From assembly GCA_003243195.1 (NCBI GenBank), contig QFQI01000001.1:310001-374000 (forward strand): 64,000 nucleotides of DNA, read 5' to 3'. The position numbers and the translations under genes were made by a program. Below are positions 1 through 8,949 of the stretch, piece by piece. The notes beneath the pieces are model-generated. The model had not been told where the DNA came from. It ran no database searches and worked only from the letters and a program-made list of their open reading frames with translations. Each line of letters opens with the position of its first letter. Within the stretch, counting starts at the first letter, position 1. The stretch is from Sphingomonas taxi (lineage in GTDB: Bacteria > Pseudomonadota > Alphaproteobacteria > Sphingomonadales > Sphingomonadaceae).

Positions 1-1245
1 GCGATGCTCGAAGATGAAGGTGGACTTGGCCGCCACCGCTTCCCGCCACGCCGCGATCGTGCCGGCGGCATCGTCCGGGTGCACCGCGTCGGCCCAGCCA
101 TAGCCGGCATATTCGGCCGGCGTCTGCCCGGTCAGCATCGTCCAGCCGATCTGTTCGCCGACCATCCGCCCGTGCGCGTCGTTGGTCCACAGGACGCCGT
201 GCATCGCCTCCATCGCGGCGCGGAAGCGCGCGTTGCTGGCGTTCAGCGCCTCCTCGCGCAGCACGCGATCCTCGATATCGAGCACGATCACCTGGAACCC
301 GACCACCGCCCCCGCCGCATCGCGACGCGGCAGGTAGCGGATGTCGGCGCGCCGCGACGAACCGTCGCCGTGGCGGATGACCGCATCCTCGACGATCTCC
401 TCGCCGGCGAGCGCCCGCTCCATGAAGGGACGACGGCGCGCGAAATTCTCCTCGCCGATCACATCGCGCGCATGCCGCCCGACGACATCGCCCGCCTGGA
501 TTCCGAACCAGTCGACATAATGCCGGTTGGCATAGCGGTAGACGTAATCCCGGTCGATGAACGACACCAGCAGCGGCAACGCATCGGTGACGGCGCGCAA
601 CTCGCCCTCACTGGTCGCCAGCCGGCGCTCCAGCGTCAGCCGCGCGGTATTGTCCAGAACGGTGCACAGCACGCCTCCGACTGCACCGTCCGTCTCATAG
701 ACCGGCGTGTAGAACAGGTCGAAGAACAATTCGGTGGCCACGCCGTCGCGGATCAGCGCCAGCGGCTGGTCGCGGTAGCTCACCACCTCGCCCGCGAACC
801 CGCGTTGCAGGATCGCGCGGTTCCAGTCGGCGATTTCCGGGAACACCGCCGCGGCGGTCTGCCCGATCGCGTGCGGATGATGCGCGCCGGCGATCTCGCG
901 ATAGGCGTCGTTGTAGAGCAGCACGCCGTTGCGCCCCCACATCAGCACCTTGGGCACCGGCGAATTCACGACATTGGCCACGGTGATGCGCAGCGCGGGC
1001 GACCAGGTGTTGATGGACCCCAGCGGCGTGCGCGCCCAGTCGCGCGTGCGGATCAGCTCGCCCGTCTCGCCGCCGCCGACCGGCCATGCGCGCGCGCACG
1101 CGCGCGGATCGCGGTCGCGCAGGAGCTTCAGCGCGGTGCGCACCACCTCGCTGGCATTGCCATAGTCCCCCGTCGCCAGGCTGTCGGTGATGAAGGAATC
1201 GAGTTCCGCGGTGAGCGACACGTTGCGTGCCTGACGAGCAGTCAT
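1..1245 (-). CDS. PAS-domain sensor protein with ParD-like N-terminus (3' end beyond window)
   Basis: The reading frame is open from the ATG at 1245 to the window edge (415 codons). Residues 1-46 read like a ParD-type ribbon-helix-helix antitoxin: RNVSLTAELDSFI, then GDYGNASEVVRTALKLL. They run in frame into a first PAS region (about 50-185, starting GETGELIRTRDWARTPLG) of the kind common in sphingomonad and rhizobial hybrid kinases. A second PAS (about 195-315) and the start of a third follow. A histidine kinase or cyclase output domain probably lies outside the window. By family knowledge PAS domains sense ligands or redox state and RHH domains bind DNA; joining the two roles here is inference. 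No separate toxin gene is adjacent. Transcribed away from the M61 peptidase end. Confidence 0.75.
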   Translation of the reverse strand, partial: MTARQARNVSLTAELDSFITDSLATGDYGNASEVVRTALKLLRDRDPRACARAWPVGGGETGELIRTRDWARTPLGSINTWSPALRITVANVVNSPVPKVLMWGRNGVLLYNDAYREIAGAHHPHAIGQTAAAVFPEIADWNRAILQRGFAGEVVSYRDQPLALIRDGVATELFFDLFYTPVYETDGAVGGVLCTVLDNTARLTLERRLATSEGELRAVTDALPLLVSFIDRDYVYRYANRHYVDWFGIQAGDVVGRHARDVIGEENFARRRPFMERALAGEEIVEDAVIRHGDGSSRRADIRYLPRRDAAGAVVGFQVIVLDIEDRVLREEALNASNARFRAAMEAMHGVLWTNDAHGRMVGEQIGWTMLTGQTPAEYAGYGWADAVHPDDAAGTIAAWREAVAAKSTFIFEHR

Positions 1246-1303
1246 GCCGCGAATGTCGGCATCGCCCACCGCTGTGTCAACAACTGACACAGCGGCGGCG
1301 TGG

Positions 1304-3145
1304 TCAGTCCGGTTGCGCGTCGAGCCAGCGTGAACGGAAGGCGAGCTGCTTGCGCGTCGGCGTGCGGCCGGCGGCCTCGCCCCGAACCACCGCGACGCGC
1401 GGATCGGCGATCGCGCGAACCGAACGCTCCTGTTCCTGCCCCCATCGCGCGAAGCGCACCGCCACCGTCGCGCCGGGCGTGACCCGCGCCAGCGCCGCCT
1501 GCCAGTCGGCGGTGGTGGCGATCGTCGTTCCGCCCAGCGCCACGATCCGGTCGCCGCGATCCAGCCCCGCGCCGTCAAACGGGGAGCCGGGCGCGGGCGC
1601 GGCGGCCAGCACCACACCCGGGCCGCCCTCGCCGACGCGCTCCACGCCCAGCCAGCCGCGGTCCGGCGCGGCGGGACGCAGCACCAGCCCGGCCTGTTCG
1701 AGCAGCGGCGCGATATCTGGCAGCGCGCTGCCGTTCACCGATGCGGCGAAGAAGCCGTCGGCAAAGGCGGCATCCCCGGTGACCTCGGCCAGCGCGCGGC
1801 GCAGGTCGTCGGGCGCATAGGCGCGTTCGGTGCGGCCATGCGTCTTCCACAGGTGGCGCATGTAATCATCGAGCGACAATCCCGGGAAACGCTGCCGGAT
1901 CGACAGGTCCAGCGCGAGCGCCACCACCGCGCCATAGGGGTAATAGGACAGGTAGATGCCCGGCCCCACGCCGTCGATCGACGTCGCCGCGTCCGCGAAC
2001 GGCGCGCGCAGGCTCATCTCTCGCGGACCGCCGTTGCGTCGCGCCGGCGACAGCAGAACGGTGTTCAGCAATGCGCCGATGTCCCCCAGCCACGCGTCGG
2101 TGTCCGACAGGCCGGCGCGGCGGATCAGCAGCGGCCCGTAGTAACTGGTGAAGCCTTCCGCGAACCACAGCGACGGCGTGGGATTGGCGCGAGTGAAGTC
2201 GAACGGCTCCAGCTCGCGCGGGCGCAGCCGCTCGACATTCCAGGCGTGGATGAACTCGTGGCTGACCGTGCCGAGCTGGTCGACATTGCGGCCGTCCAGC
2301 GCCGCCGAACCCGTCACCACGGTGGAGTTGCGATGCTCCATGCCGTCGCCGCTGACCTGCGGCATGTAGTCGGCCAGGAAGGTGTAGCTGCCGCCATCGA
2401 AGCGCGGCCATTCGCCGAACAAGCGGCGATGCTGCGGCAGCAGGCGTCGCACCTGTGCCGCGAAGCGATCGGTGTCGGCGGCGGTGCCGGGATGATGCAC
2501 CGCGAGCCGGATCGTGTAGCGCTGCCGGCCCTCCGCCACCTGCCACTCGCGCAGGTCGTGCGCGCCCACCTCGATCGGGCTGTCCATCAGATATTGCAGG
2601 TTCGGCGCCCCGAACGTGTTGGGAGCGCCCGCCACCGGCAGCAACTGCGTCGCGACCCGCCACGCCGGATCGGCGCGCGCGATGCGCAGCGTCACCGGCG
2701 CGGCGTCATAGCCGGCCGCCCACATCAGCGCGGCGGGCGGGTTGAGGTGCGCGTGCGTCGCGTCGATCTGCACATAGGTGCCGTCGCCGCGATTGCCGAA
2801 CAGCGTGTAGCTGACGCGGACGGTGCCGTCGTGCCCGGTGACGCTCCAGCCGTACGGATCGTCGCGGACCAGCGGCAGCGGCCGGCCGGCCCCGTCGGTG
2901 GCGGACACCGCATAGACGTTCTTGGCGAATTCGTGCAGCGCATACCGCCCGGGCGAGGAGCGCGCCATCTGCACGCGCAGCGGCCCCGCCGGCACGCCAC
3001 GCCACGTCGCGACGATGCGCGCCTGATGGTGCGCGACATCCGGGAAGGACAGTTCATAGCTGACGCGCGGGCGCTCCTGCGCCGCCGCCACGGGCGCGAA
3101 CGCCAGCCCCATCGCCGTCATGCCCAGCGCCGCCATGGATCGCAT
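1304..3145 (-). CDS. M61 family metallopeptidase with PDZ domain, exported
   Basis: A 613-residue zinc peptidase of the glycyl-aminopeptidase (M61) family. The start at 3145 was chosen because it gives a clean signal peptide (MRSMAALGMTAMGLAFAPVAAAQ); the frame stays open 49 codons further upstream but that part looks non-coding. The N-terminal half is the M61 beta domain. A GMEH motif precedes the zinc site HEFIH at about residues 296-300, and the third ligand is the Glu of WFAEG near 330. The last roughly 100 residues form a PDZ-like domain (RGDRIVALGG). It probably trims peptides in the periplasm. The substrate is not evident. It is divergent from the SDR gene at 3340 and appears monocistronic. 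Confidence 0.88.
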   Translation of the reverse strand: MRSMAALGMTAMGLAFAPVAAAQERPRVSYELSFPDVAHHQARIVATWRGVPAGPLRVQMARSSPGRYALHEFAKNVYAVSATDGAGRPLPLVRDDPYGWSVTGHDGTVRVSYTLFGNRGDGTYVQIDATHAHLNPPAALMWAAGYDAAPVTLRIARADPAWRVATQLLPVAGAPNTFGAPNLQYLMDSPIEVGAHDLREWQVAEGRQRYTIRLAVHHPGTAADTDRFAAQVRRLLPQHRRLFGEWPRFDGGSYTFLADYMPQVSGDGMEHRNSTVVTGSAALDGRNVDQLGTVSHEFIHAWNVERLRPRELEPFDFTRANPTPSLWFAEGFTSYYGPLLIRRAGLSDTDAWLGDIGALLNTVLLSPARRNGGPREMSLRAPFADAATSIDGVGPGIYLSYYPYGAVVALALDLSIRQRFPGLSLDDYMRHLWKTHGRTERAYAPDDLRRALAEVTGDAAFADGFFAASVNGSALPDIAPLLEQAGLVLRPAAPDRGWLGVERVGEGGPGVVLAAAPAPGSPFDGAGLDRGDRIVALGGTTIATTADWQAALARVTPGATVAVRFARWGQEQERSVRAIADPRVAVVRGEAAGRTPTRKQLAFRSRWLDAQPD

Positions 3146-3339
3146 CCGTCGTCCCTTCCCCGTCGTGGCGGATGGTGTCCCACGAACCGCGCGGCGCGAC
3201 AATCGCCTGATACGGATCAACCCGGCCGGGATATCTGAACCGAACGCGGCGCGCGCGGTTCTCCCTGCCATATGCGGCCGGTCGCCCGACACCCCGCCGA
3301 CCGGGACCGCCCCCTTCCCTTTCCCGCCGGAGGCGCACG

Positions 3340-4347
3340 ATGAAGCCCGATCTGAAACCCCTCGCCGATCAGGTGATCCTCATCACCGGCGCCAGCTCCG
3401 GCATCGGGCTGGTCACCGCGCGCATGGCCGCGACGCGCGGCGCGCGCGTGATGCTGGTGGCGCGCGACGGCGAGGCGCTGGCGCGGATCGTGCGCGGGAT
3501 AACGGACGCGGGCGGGCGCGCCGACTTCGCCACCGCCGACGTCGGCGACCTGCGCGACGTGCAGCGCGCCGCGCGGAAGGCGGTGGAGGTGTTCGGACGC
3601 ATCGACACCTGGGTGAACGATGCCGGGGTCGCGATCTACGCCAGGCTGGTCGACACGCCGATGGCGGAACATGAGCGGCTGATGCGCACCAACTATCTCG
3701 GCGTGGTGCACGGCTGCCTGACCGCGGTGGAGCATCTGCAGCGTGCGGGCGGCGCGCTCATCACGATCGGGTCGATCGTGTCCGACATCCCGACCCCGGG
3801 CATGGGCGCCTATGCCGCCAGCAAACATGCGGTGAAGGGCTATGTCGACTCGCTCAGGATCGAGATCGAGGGCGATCGCCTGCCGATCTCGGTCACGCTC
3901 ATCAAGCCGGCGGGCATCGACACGCCGGTCGGCGAACATACCGCCAACCATCTGGAGGGCGAGGCGCTGATCCCCTCGCCGGTCTATGCCCCCGAACTGG
4001 TGGCGGAGGCGATCCTGGACGCCGCGCAGCACCGCCGGCGCGACGTGACGGTCGGCGGCGTCGCGCGGGCGCAGGTGCTGGTCGCGCAGCATTTTCCCGT
4101 GCTGCTCGACCGGCTTGGCCACCGCCTGCTGCCGATGCTGCACGACCGGACGCGCCCGCGGACGCCGCGCGACAATCTCGCCGCGCCGTTCGGCAACGGA
4201 CGCGAGCATTCGGCGGCGCAGCACGGCCGGCGCGTCAGCGTCTACGAGAGCGCCGGCCGGCACCCGCTGGCGACCGCGACCACGGTCGGCGCCGGGCTGG
4301 GGCTGGCGGCGCTCGCGCTGCTCCGCCGCCGCGCGGCAAAGTCGTAA
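3340..4347 (+). CDS. SDR family NAD(P)-dependent oxidoreductase
   Basis: A 335-residue short-chain dehydrogenase. The dinucleotide-binding motif TGASSGIG is near residue 16, NDAGV (NNAG variant) near 92, and the catalytic YAASK near 154. The core ends at about residue 230. A C-terminal extension of about 100 residues is rich in Arg and ends in a short hydrophobic stretch (GAGLGLAALALL), possibly a membrane anchor, as in the larger SDR subgroup sometimes annotated near oxidoreductase YqjQ. A good ribosome site (CCGGAGG) sits 7 bases before the ATG. It is divergent from the M61 peptidase with about 190 bases between them. The substrate is unknown; neighbouring genes give no pathway clue. Confidence 0.85.
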   Translation: MKPDLKPLADQVILITGASSGIGLVTARMAATRGARVMLVARDGEALARIVRGITDAGGRADFATADVGDLRDVQRAARKAVEVFGRIDTWVNDAGVAIYARLVDTPMAEHERLMRTNYLGVVHGCLTAVEHLQRAGGALITIGSIVSDIPTPGMGAYAASKHAVKGYVDSLRIEIEGDRLPISVTLIKPAGIDTPVGEHTANHLEGEALIPSPVYAPELVAEAILDAAQHRRRDVTVGGVARAQVLVAQHFPVLLDRLGHRLLPMLHDRTRPRTPRDNLAAPFGNGREHSAAQHGRRVSVYESAGRHPLATATTVGAGLGLAALALLRRRAAKS

Positions 4348-4410
4348 CCTTGATACGACCGCGCTGCACGGAACCCGGTCGCGGTGCTGCCGTTGGAATA
4401 GAGATTGGCA

Positions 4411-4797
4411 ATGTGTGTTATGGGCATGGACCAGGCAACAGACAAAACCATCCTGATCGTCGAGGACGAGTTGTTCGTGCGCATGATCGGCGCCGACGCG
4501 CTGGAGGAAGCGGGCTATGCGGTGCTGGAGGCCGGCAGCGCCGACGAGGCGTTGCAGGTTCTGGAGAAGGCGGACCATGTCGAGGTGCTGTTCACCGACA
4601 TCCGCATGCCCGGGTCGATGGACGGATTGCGGCTTGCCGAAGTGGTGCACGAACGCTGGCCGAACATCCGCATCCTGGTGACCTCGGGGGACGTTCGACC
4701 GTCACCGGACGACATTCCCGACGACGGCCGCTTCCTGGCCAAGCCCTATCGCTTCCAGAGTCTCTCGCGCGAGCTGGATACGCTGCTGACCGAATGA
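4411..4797 (+). CDS. Single-domain response regulator (receiver only)
   Basis: A stand-alone CheY-like receiver of about 128 residues with no output domain. Acidic pocket VEDE is near residue 20, the phospho-acceptor Asp lies in LFTDIRMPG, the switch Thr/Ser in LVTSGD, and the conserved Lys in LAKPY. The family usually works as a phosphate shuttle or kinase inhibitor, often with HWE-type kinases in this group of bacteria; a partner cannot be named, though a PAS sensor lies at the left window edge. The start is uncertain: ATGs at 4411, 4420 and 4426 and a TTG at 4405 all fit, with a GGAATAGAG ribosome-site-like stretch at 4395-4403. Confidence 0.85.
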   Translation: MCVMGMDQATDKTILIVEDELFVRMIGADALEEAGYAVLEAGSADEALQVLEKADHVEVLFTDIRMPGSMDGLRLAEVVHERWPNIRILVTSGDVRPSPDDIPDDGRFLAKPYRFQSLSRELDTLLTE

Positions 4798-4861
4798 GCC
4801 GCGCCGGAGCGGGGCCGCGCGCGAACGCCGGTCCCGTCGCTCCCCGCCGCCATAGCGCGGT

Positions 4862-5752
4862 TCAATAGCCCAGCAGCTTGTCCACCGTGCGCGTATAGAT
4901 CGCCGCGATCCGGCCCTGTCCGCCGCTCTTTCCCTCGGTCGGGTGCAGCCCGTCCTTGTAGAGCGTCAGGTCGCACGCGGCGGCATCCGGCCCCATCACC
5001 GGATCGGCGGCCAGATCGAAGACGCCGTCGATCTTCGTGCCGACCGCATCGCGGATCGCCGCATTGACCACGACGCGCCGTTCGTTGTTGCGATTGGTAT
5101 AATCCTGCATCGACGGCATGCAGATCGGCAGCACGGTGCCCACCGCGACCTTCGCGCCGGTCGCCTTCACCGACGCGACATAGCTCCACAACGCATCCAG
5201 CCACGCCCCGGTCGAGGCATATTGGCCATCGCCCAGGTCGTTGGCGCCGATCAGCAGCGTCACCACGGTCGGCTTCTGCGCGACCAGGGTGGGAAGCCGC
5301 TGAACCACGCCGTTGCCGCCGTTCGCATCGTTGATCCGCGCGCCCCCCTTGGCATTGCCATGGAAGACGATCGACGGATGGGCCGCGGCGTAGATGCCGG
5401 TGTGCGACCCGCTCCACATCAACGAAATGGAATCACCTTCGGACACGACCACCAGCGGGCCGGGACCGGCGGCGGGCGGCGCCACCGGGGTGGGGCTGGG
5501 CGCCGGAGCCGGCAGCGCTTCGGGCGTCGGCGTCGCCACCGGCGCGGGCGTCGCCGCCGCCGCAGGAGCCACCGCCGCGGCGGCGGGGACCACCGCCACC
5601 GGCGTGACGGCGGCGGTGGCGGGGCTGCCGCCGCCACCGCAGCCCCCCAATGCGACCAGCATCAGCATCGACATGCCCGTCATCGCCGCTCCTTGACGAC
5701 CGAAACGAAAACGACCGCTTAACGCAACGGCCATGGCCTGCCTATGGTGCAT
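4862..5752 (-). CDS. SGNH/GDSL-type lipoprotein hydrolase
   Basis: A secreted esterase-like enzyme of the SGNH superfamily: block I GDSIS, block III IGANDLGDG, and block V DGLHP supply the Ser, Gly/Asn and Asp-His residues. The N-terminus carries a lipobox (LGGC) after a hydrophobic stretch, so it is probably anchored to the outer membrane. Next comes a low-complexity linker of about 70 residues rich in Ala, Pro, Thr and Val. Two starts are possible. The ATG at 5752 gives a basic n-region and a modest AGAAGG site. The ATG at 5683 has a textbook AAGGAG five bases upstream but a signal sequence with no basic residue. The substrate (acetylated polysaccharide or lipid) is not evident. Confidence 0.85.
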   Translation of the reverse strand: MHHRQAMAVALSGRFRFGRQGAAMTGMSMLMLVALGGCGGGGSPATAAVTPVAVVPAAAAVAPAAAATPAPVATPTPEALPAPAPSPTPVAPPAAGPGPLVVVSEGDSISLMWSGSHTGIYAAAHPSIVFHGNAKGGARINDANGGNGVVQRLPTLVAQKPTVVTLLIGANDLGDGQYASTGAWLDALWSYVASVKATGAKVAVGTVLPICMPSMQDYTNRNNERRVVVNAAIRDAVGTKIDGVFDLAADPVMGPDAAACDLTLYKDGLHPTEGKSGGQGRIAAIYTRTVDKLLGY

Positions 5753-5916
5753 GTGACTGCCTTCTTGCGGTGGCCTCACGCGTTGCGGACGGCCATCCTT
5801 CCACCGGATCATCGAGAGGCGGTATAGGCGCGACGCATTTACGGATTGGTGAGCCGACATGGCTAACAACCGTAAAGGTTTGGACGAGCGGCGGCCGGGG
5901 CGGCTAACGGGGCAGG

Positions 5917-7017
5917 ATGGACGCTGTGACGACACGAATGCCGCACGTGCCGGTGCTGGACGGATTGCGCGCAGCCGCCATCCTGATCGTCATGGTCGCG
6001 CATGCCGGACTGGGCAACGTCGTGCCGGGCGGCTTCGGCGTGACGATCTTCTTCTTCCTCAGCGGCTATCTCATCACTTCGCTGCTGCGAACGGAGGGTG
6101 CCGCCCACGGGCGCACGGACCTGCGCGACTTCTACTGGCGGCGTGCGCTCCGCATCTTCCCGCCGCTCTACATCACGCTCGCGCTGACGCTCGGCGCGAT
6201 GGCGACCGGGCTGCTGCCCGGCCAGATCCACGCCTCATCGGTGCTGCTCGACGCGCTGTTCCTGACCAATTACGCGCATCTGTTCGGGCCGGAGAATGGC
6301 GCGCCCGTCCCGTTATGGTCGCTGGACGTCGAGGAGCATTTCTACCTGCTCTTCTCCACGGCGTTCGCGCTGGCGTTCGTGCGGATGCCGGCGGCGCGCG
6401 CGGCGCGCTGGTGCGCGATCGCCTGCATCGTGGTGCTGGCGATCCGGGTGGTCAACGTGGTGATGCTGCCGGACTTCTCGCGCAATTATTACTGGTCGCA
6501 CACGCGACTCGATTCGATCCTGTTCGGCTGCTGCCTGGCGTTGTGGAACAATCCGGCGCTGGACCGCGACGCGTGGCGTCCGCGCGGCTGGCATGTCGCC
6601 GCCGCGATCGCGGTGCTGCTCGCCTGTCTGGCGATCCGCGACGCGGTGTTCCGCGAAACGCTGCGCTATTCGTTGCAGGGCGCCGCGCTGTTCGTGCTCT
6701 TCAGTGCGGCGCTGCACGCGAAAGGCGCGGTGGCCCGGCTGCTGTCGAGCACGCCGCTGCGGATCGTCGCGCTCCTGTCGTACACGCTGTATCTGGCGCA
6801 TATGCCGATGGCGGTGTCGCTGGAACATGCGTTCGGCATCCATCATGCGCCGACGCGCGAGTTGCTGGGGGCGGCCCTGTCGTTCGGCTATGCCGCCGCG
6901 ATGTACGTGGCGGTGGAGCGCCCGATCGCGCGCTGGCGACGGCGGCGGGACCGCGCCCGGCGCACGGGCGCGACCGCCCTTCCGGCCGTCGCGACACCAT
7001 CGGCGCCACCGGCCTGA
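5917..7017 (+). CDS. Acyltransferase 3 family membrane protein
   Basis: A 366-residue integral membrane O-acyltransferase of the OafA/NodX/ExoZ type (Acyltransferase 3). The early LDGLRAAAI with the VMVAHAG His is the family's signature, followed by SGYLIT, the R-x10-R region FYWRRALRIFPPLYI, and about ten hydrophobic segments. The C-terminal 40 residues are basic and Pro/Ala-rich. Such enzymes acylate surface sugars or secreted metabolites using acyl-CoA from the cytoplasm. It is divergent from the SGNH lipoprotein across a 164-base gap; a link (adding and removing acyl groups) is only suggestive. The start could also be the ATG at 5938. Confidence 0.87.
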   Translation: MDAVTTRMPHVPVLDGLRAAAILIVMVAHAGLGNVVPGGFGVTIFFFLSGYLITSLLRTEGAAHGRTDLRDFYWRRALRIFPPLYITLALTLGAMATGLLPGQIHASSVLLDALFLTNYAHLFGPENGAPVPLWSLDVEEHFYLLFSTAFALAFVRMPAARAARWCAIACIVVLAIRVVNVVMLPDFSRNYYWSHTRLDSILFGCCLALWNNPALDRDAWRPRGWHVAAAIAVLLACLAIRDAVFRETLRYSLQGAALFVLFSAALHAKGAVARLLSSTPLRIVALLSYTLYLAHMPMAVSLEHAFGIHHAPTRELLGAALSFGYAAAMYVAVERPIARWRRRRDRARRTGATALPAVATPSAPPA

Positions 7018-7173
7018 GCCGCCGCCCCCCTTTTCGTCCCCCCTTGCCGCGCCGCGCGTCGCCTCCCATATCGGCACGCGGCGGCGCGACGACACGCGCC
7101 TCCTCTCCGCGCGCCTTTGCTTTCCTGGTCATCTCGGCTATGGCCGCGCGCATCAACGCGAAAGAGACACCGT

Positions 7174-7419
7174 TTGGCGAAAGAAGAACTCCTCGAGATG
7201 CGCGGGCAGGTGGTGGAACTGCTGCCCAACGCCATGTTCCGCGTCCGGCTCGAGAACGATCACGAGATCCTCGGCCATACCGCCGGCAAGATGCGCAAGA
7301 ACCGCATCCGCGTGCTGGTCGGCGACGAGGTGCTGGTGGAACTGACCCCGTATGATCTGACCAAGGGGCGGATCACCTATCGCTTCATGCCGGGTCGCGG
7401 CGGTCCCGGGCCGTCCTGA
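7174..7419 (+). CDS. infA: Translation initiation factor IF-1
   Basis: IF-1 binds the ribosomal A site during initiation. The 81-residue product matches the family almost throughout (AKEELLEMRGQVVELLP, then NAMFRVRLEN, HTAGKMRKNRIRVLVGD). The start is a TTG at 7174 preceded by AAAGAGA; an ATG-initiated form would need an N-terminal extension foreign to IF-1, so TTG was chosen. The C-terminus runs about nine residues past the usual end (after TYRF: MPGRGGPGPS). It begins a same-strand run with maf, an RNase E/G-like gene and yacG, spaced 35 bases from maf. Confidence 0.93.
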   Translation: MAKEELLEMRGQVVELLPNAMFRVRLENDHEILGHTAGKMRKNRIRVLVGDEVLVELTPYDLTKGRITYRFMPGRGGPGPS

Positions 7420-7430
7420 CGATCCCCCCA

Positions 7431-7447
7431 CGCCTTCGCTGAAGGCG
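7431..7447 (+). terminator. Small hairpin between infA and maf
   Basis: CGCCTTC, loop GCT, GAAGGCG form a perfect 7-bp stem 12 bases after the infA stop. No T-run follows and the maf start is only 8 bases on, so it may be a partial terminator, an mRNA-stability element or part of the maf ribosome-binding region (GAAGG lies in the right arm). Confidence 0.35.
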
Positions 7448-7454
7448 CGCGACC

Positions 7455-8027
7455 ATGACCCGGCTCGTTCTCGCTTCCTCCTCGCCGCGCCGGCGGGATC
7501 TGCTCGCGCGGATCGGCGTCGTGCCCGATCGCATCCTGTCACCCGACATCGACGAGCGACCGCTCCCGCGCGAGCTGCCGCGCGGCTATGCGCTGCGTCT
7601 TGCCGAGGAGAAGGCGCGCGCCGTCACGCGCGCACCCGACGAGGCGGTGCTGGCCGGCGACACCACGATCGCGCTCGGCCGCCGCATCCTGCCCCCCGCC
7701 GACAGCGAGGAGGTGCAGCGCGACTTGCTGCGCGCGCTCTCCGGCCGGCGCCATCACGCCCTGTCGGCGGTGTGCGCGATCGCGCCGGACGGCACGGTGC
7801 GCACGCGACTGGCCGACACGATCGTCGCCTTCAAGCCGCTCTCCCCGAGCGAGATCGACACCTATATCGCGTGCGGCGAGGGGCTGGGCAAGGCCGGCGG
7901 CTATGCGATCCAGGGCCGCGCCGAAGCGTTCGTGCGCTTCCTGGCGGGCAGTCATTCCGGGGTGATCGGCCTGCCGCTGTTCGAGACGCGCGCGCTGCTC
8001 GCCGCCGCCGGCGTGCCGCTTGGCTGA
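7455..8027 (+). CDS. maf: Maf/YhdE-type nucleotide pyrophosphatase
   Basis: A 190-residue Maf protein that hydrolyses non-canonical or pyrimidine nucleoside triphosphates and is implicated in division control. The N-terminal LVLASSSPRRRDLL is the Maf P-loop-like signature, and VLAGDTTIALG with the Asp base and GYAIQGRAEAFV are also present. The His-rich part of the middle loop differs from MafB types. The ribosome site GAAGG lies inside the hairpin just upstream. The stop overlaps the start of the following RNase E/G-like gene by 8 bases, indicating translational coupling in the infA-maf-yacG run. Confidence 0.92.
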   Translation: MTRLVLASSSPRRRDLLARIGVVPDRILSPDIDERPLPRELPRGYALRLAEEKARAVTRAPDEAVLAGDTTIALGRRILPPADSEEVQRDLLRALSGRRHHALSAVCAIAPDGTVRTRLADTIVAFKPLSPSEIDTYIACGEGLGKAGGYAIQGRAEAFVRFLAGSHSGVIGLPLFETRALLAAAGVPLG

Positions 8028-8949
8028 ATGGCTGTACGAGGACGGGATCGGCGAGGCGCGCGCCGCGCTGGTCGACGACGGCCGGATCCTCGCCGCGCGC
8101 GTCGAACTGCCCGATACGGTGCGCGTCGGCACGATCGCGCGCGCGCGGCTGACCGAGCGGACCGTCGCGACGCTGGATGACGGCCGCGGCGAGGTGCTGC
8201 TGGATCGCCCCGCGCCCGGCGTGACGCTGGGCGCGGCGCTGAGCGTGGCGGTGGTGCGCGAGGCGATCCCCGAACCGGGCCGGGCCAAGCGTCCGCGCGC
8301 GCGCGTCACCACCGAATCGCCCGCGACCGGCCCCGACCTGCGCGCGCGCCTTGCCGCCACCCCCTTTCCGATCCGCACGCTGCGCGCGCACGAACCGGAC
8401 GCGCTGGAGGCGGCGGGCTGGTCGGAGGTGCTGGAGGAAGCGCGCACCGGCGAGATCGCCTTTCCCGGCGGCGCGCTGCGCATGACCCCGACCCCGGCGA
8501 TGACGCTGTTCGACGTCGACGGCGACAGCGCGCCCGACGTGCTGGCGGTGCGCGCCGCCAGCGCCGTCGCGCTGGCGATCCGTCGCCACGGCATCGGCGG
8601 ATCGATCGGCATCGACTTTCCCAGTGTGACCGGCAAGGCGTTGCGCCAGGAGGTCGCCGCCGCGCTCGACGCCGCGCTGCCGCCGCCGTTCGAGCGCACC
8701 GCGGTGAACGGCTTCGGCTTCCTCCAGATCGTCCGCCCGCGCCCGCGCGCCTCGTTGCCCGAACGGTTGCGCGACGATCCCGTCGCCGCCGCCGCGCGCG
8801 CCGCGCTGCGCGTGATCGAACGGACGCCGCCGACCGCCGCATTTCGCTTCCGCCTGCCCGACGCGGTACGCGCGCGCATCGAATCGCGCGCCGACTGGGG
8901 CGAGGTACTGGTGCGCCGCGCGGGCCGCGCGCCTATATTCGACCGATGA
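8020..8949 (+). CDS. Ribonuclease E/G-like protein (short form)
   Basis: A 309-residue relative of RNase E/G that is far shorter than E. coli RNase G (about 490). The catalytic-core signatures are recognisable: LFDVDG, with the first metal-binding Asp, near residue 165 and GGSIGIDFPSV, with the second, near 195. The N-terminus aligns only loosely with the S1-containing part, and no zinc-link CPxC is seen. In sphingomonads a gene of this kind commonly sits between maf and yacG. It may process RNA, but activity is unproven given the reduced S1/5'-sensor region. The start is a TTG inside the last codons of maf; no in-frame ATG is nearby. Its stop overlaps the yacG start (ATGA). Confidence 0.7.
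   Translation: MAEWLYEDGIGEARAALVDDGRILAARVELPDTVRVGTIARARLTERTVATLDDGRGEVLLDRPAPGVTLGAALSVAVVREAIPEPGRAKRPRARVTTESPATGPDLRARLAATPFPIRTLRAHEPDALEAAGWSEVLEEARTGEIAFPGGALRMTPTPAMTLFDVDGDSAPDVLAVRAASAVALAIRRHGIGGSIGIDFPSVTGKALRQEVAAALDAALPPPFERTAVNGFGFLQIVRPRPRASLPERLRDDPVAAAARAALRVIERTPPTAAFRFRLPDAVRARIESRADWGEVLVRRAGRAPIFDR

Noticed and set aside
4..1287. 427-codon plus-strand frame at the left edge
   Set aside because: It is antisense to the PAS sensor, whose frame shows real PAS and ParD-like motifs.
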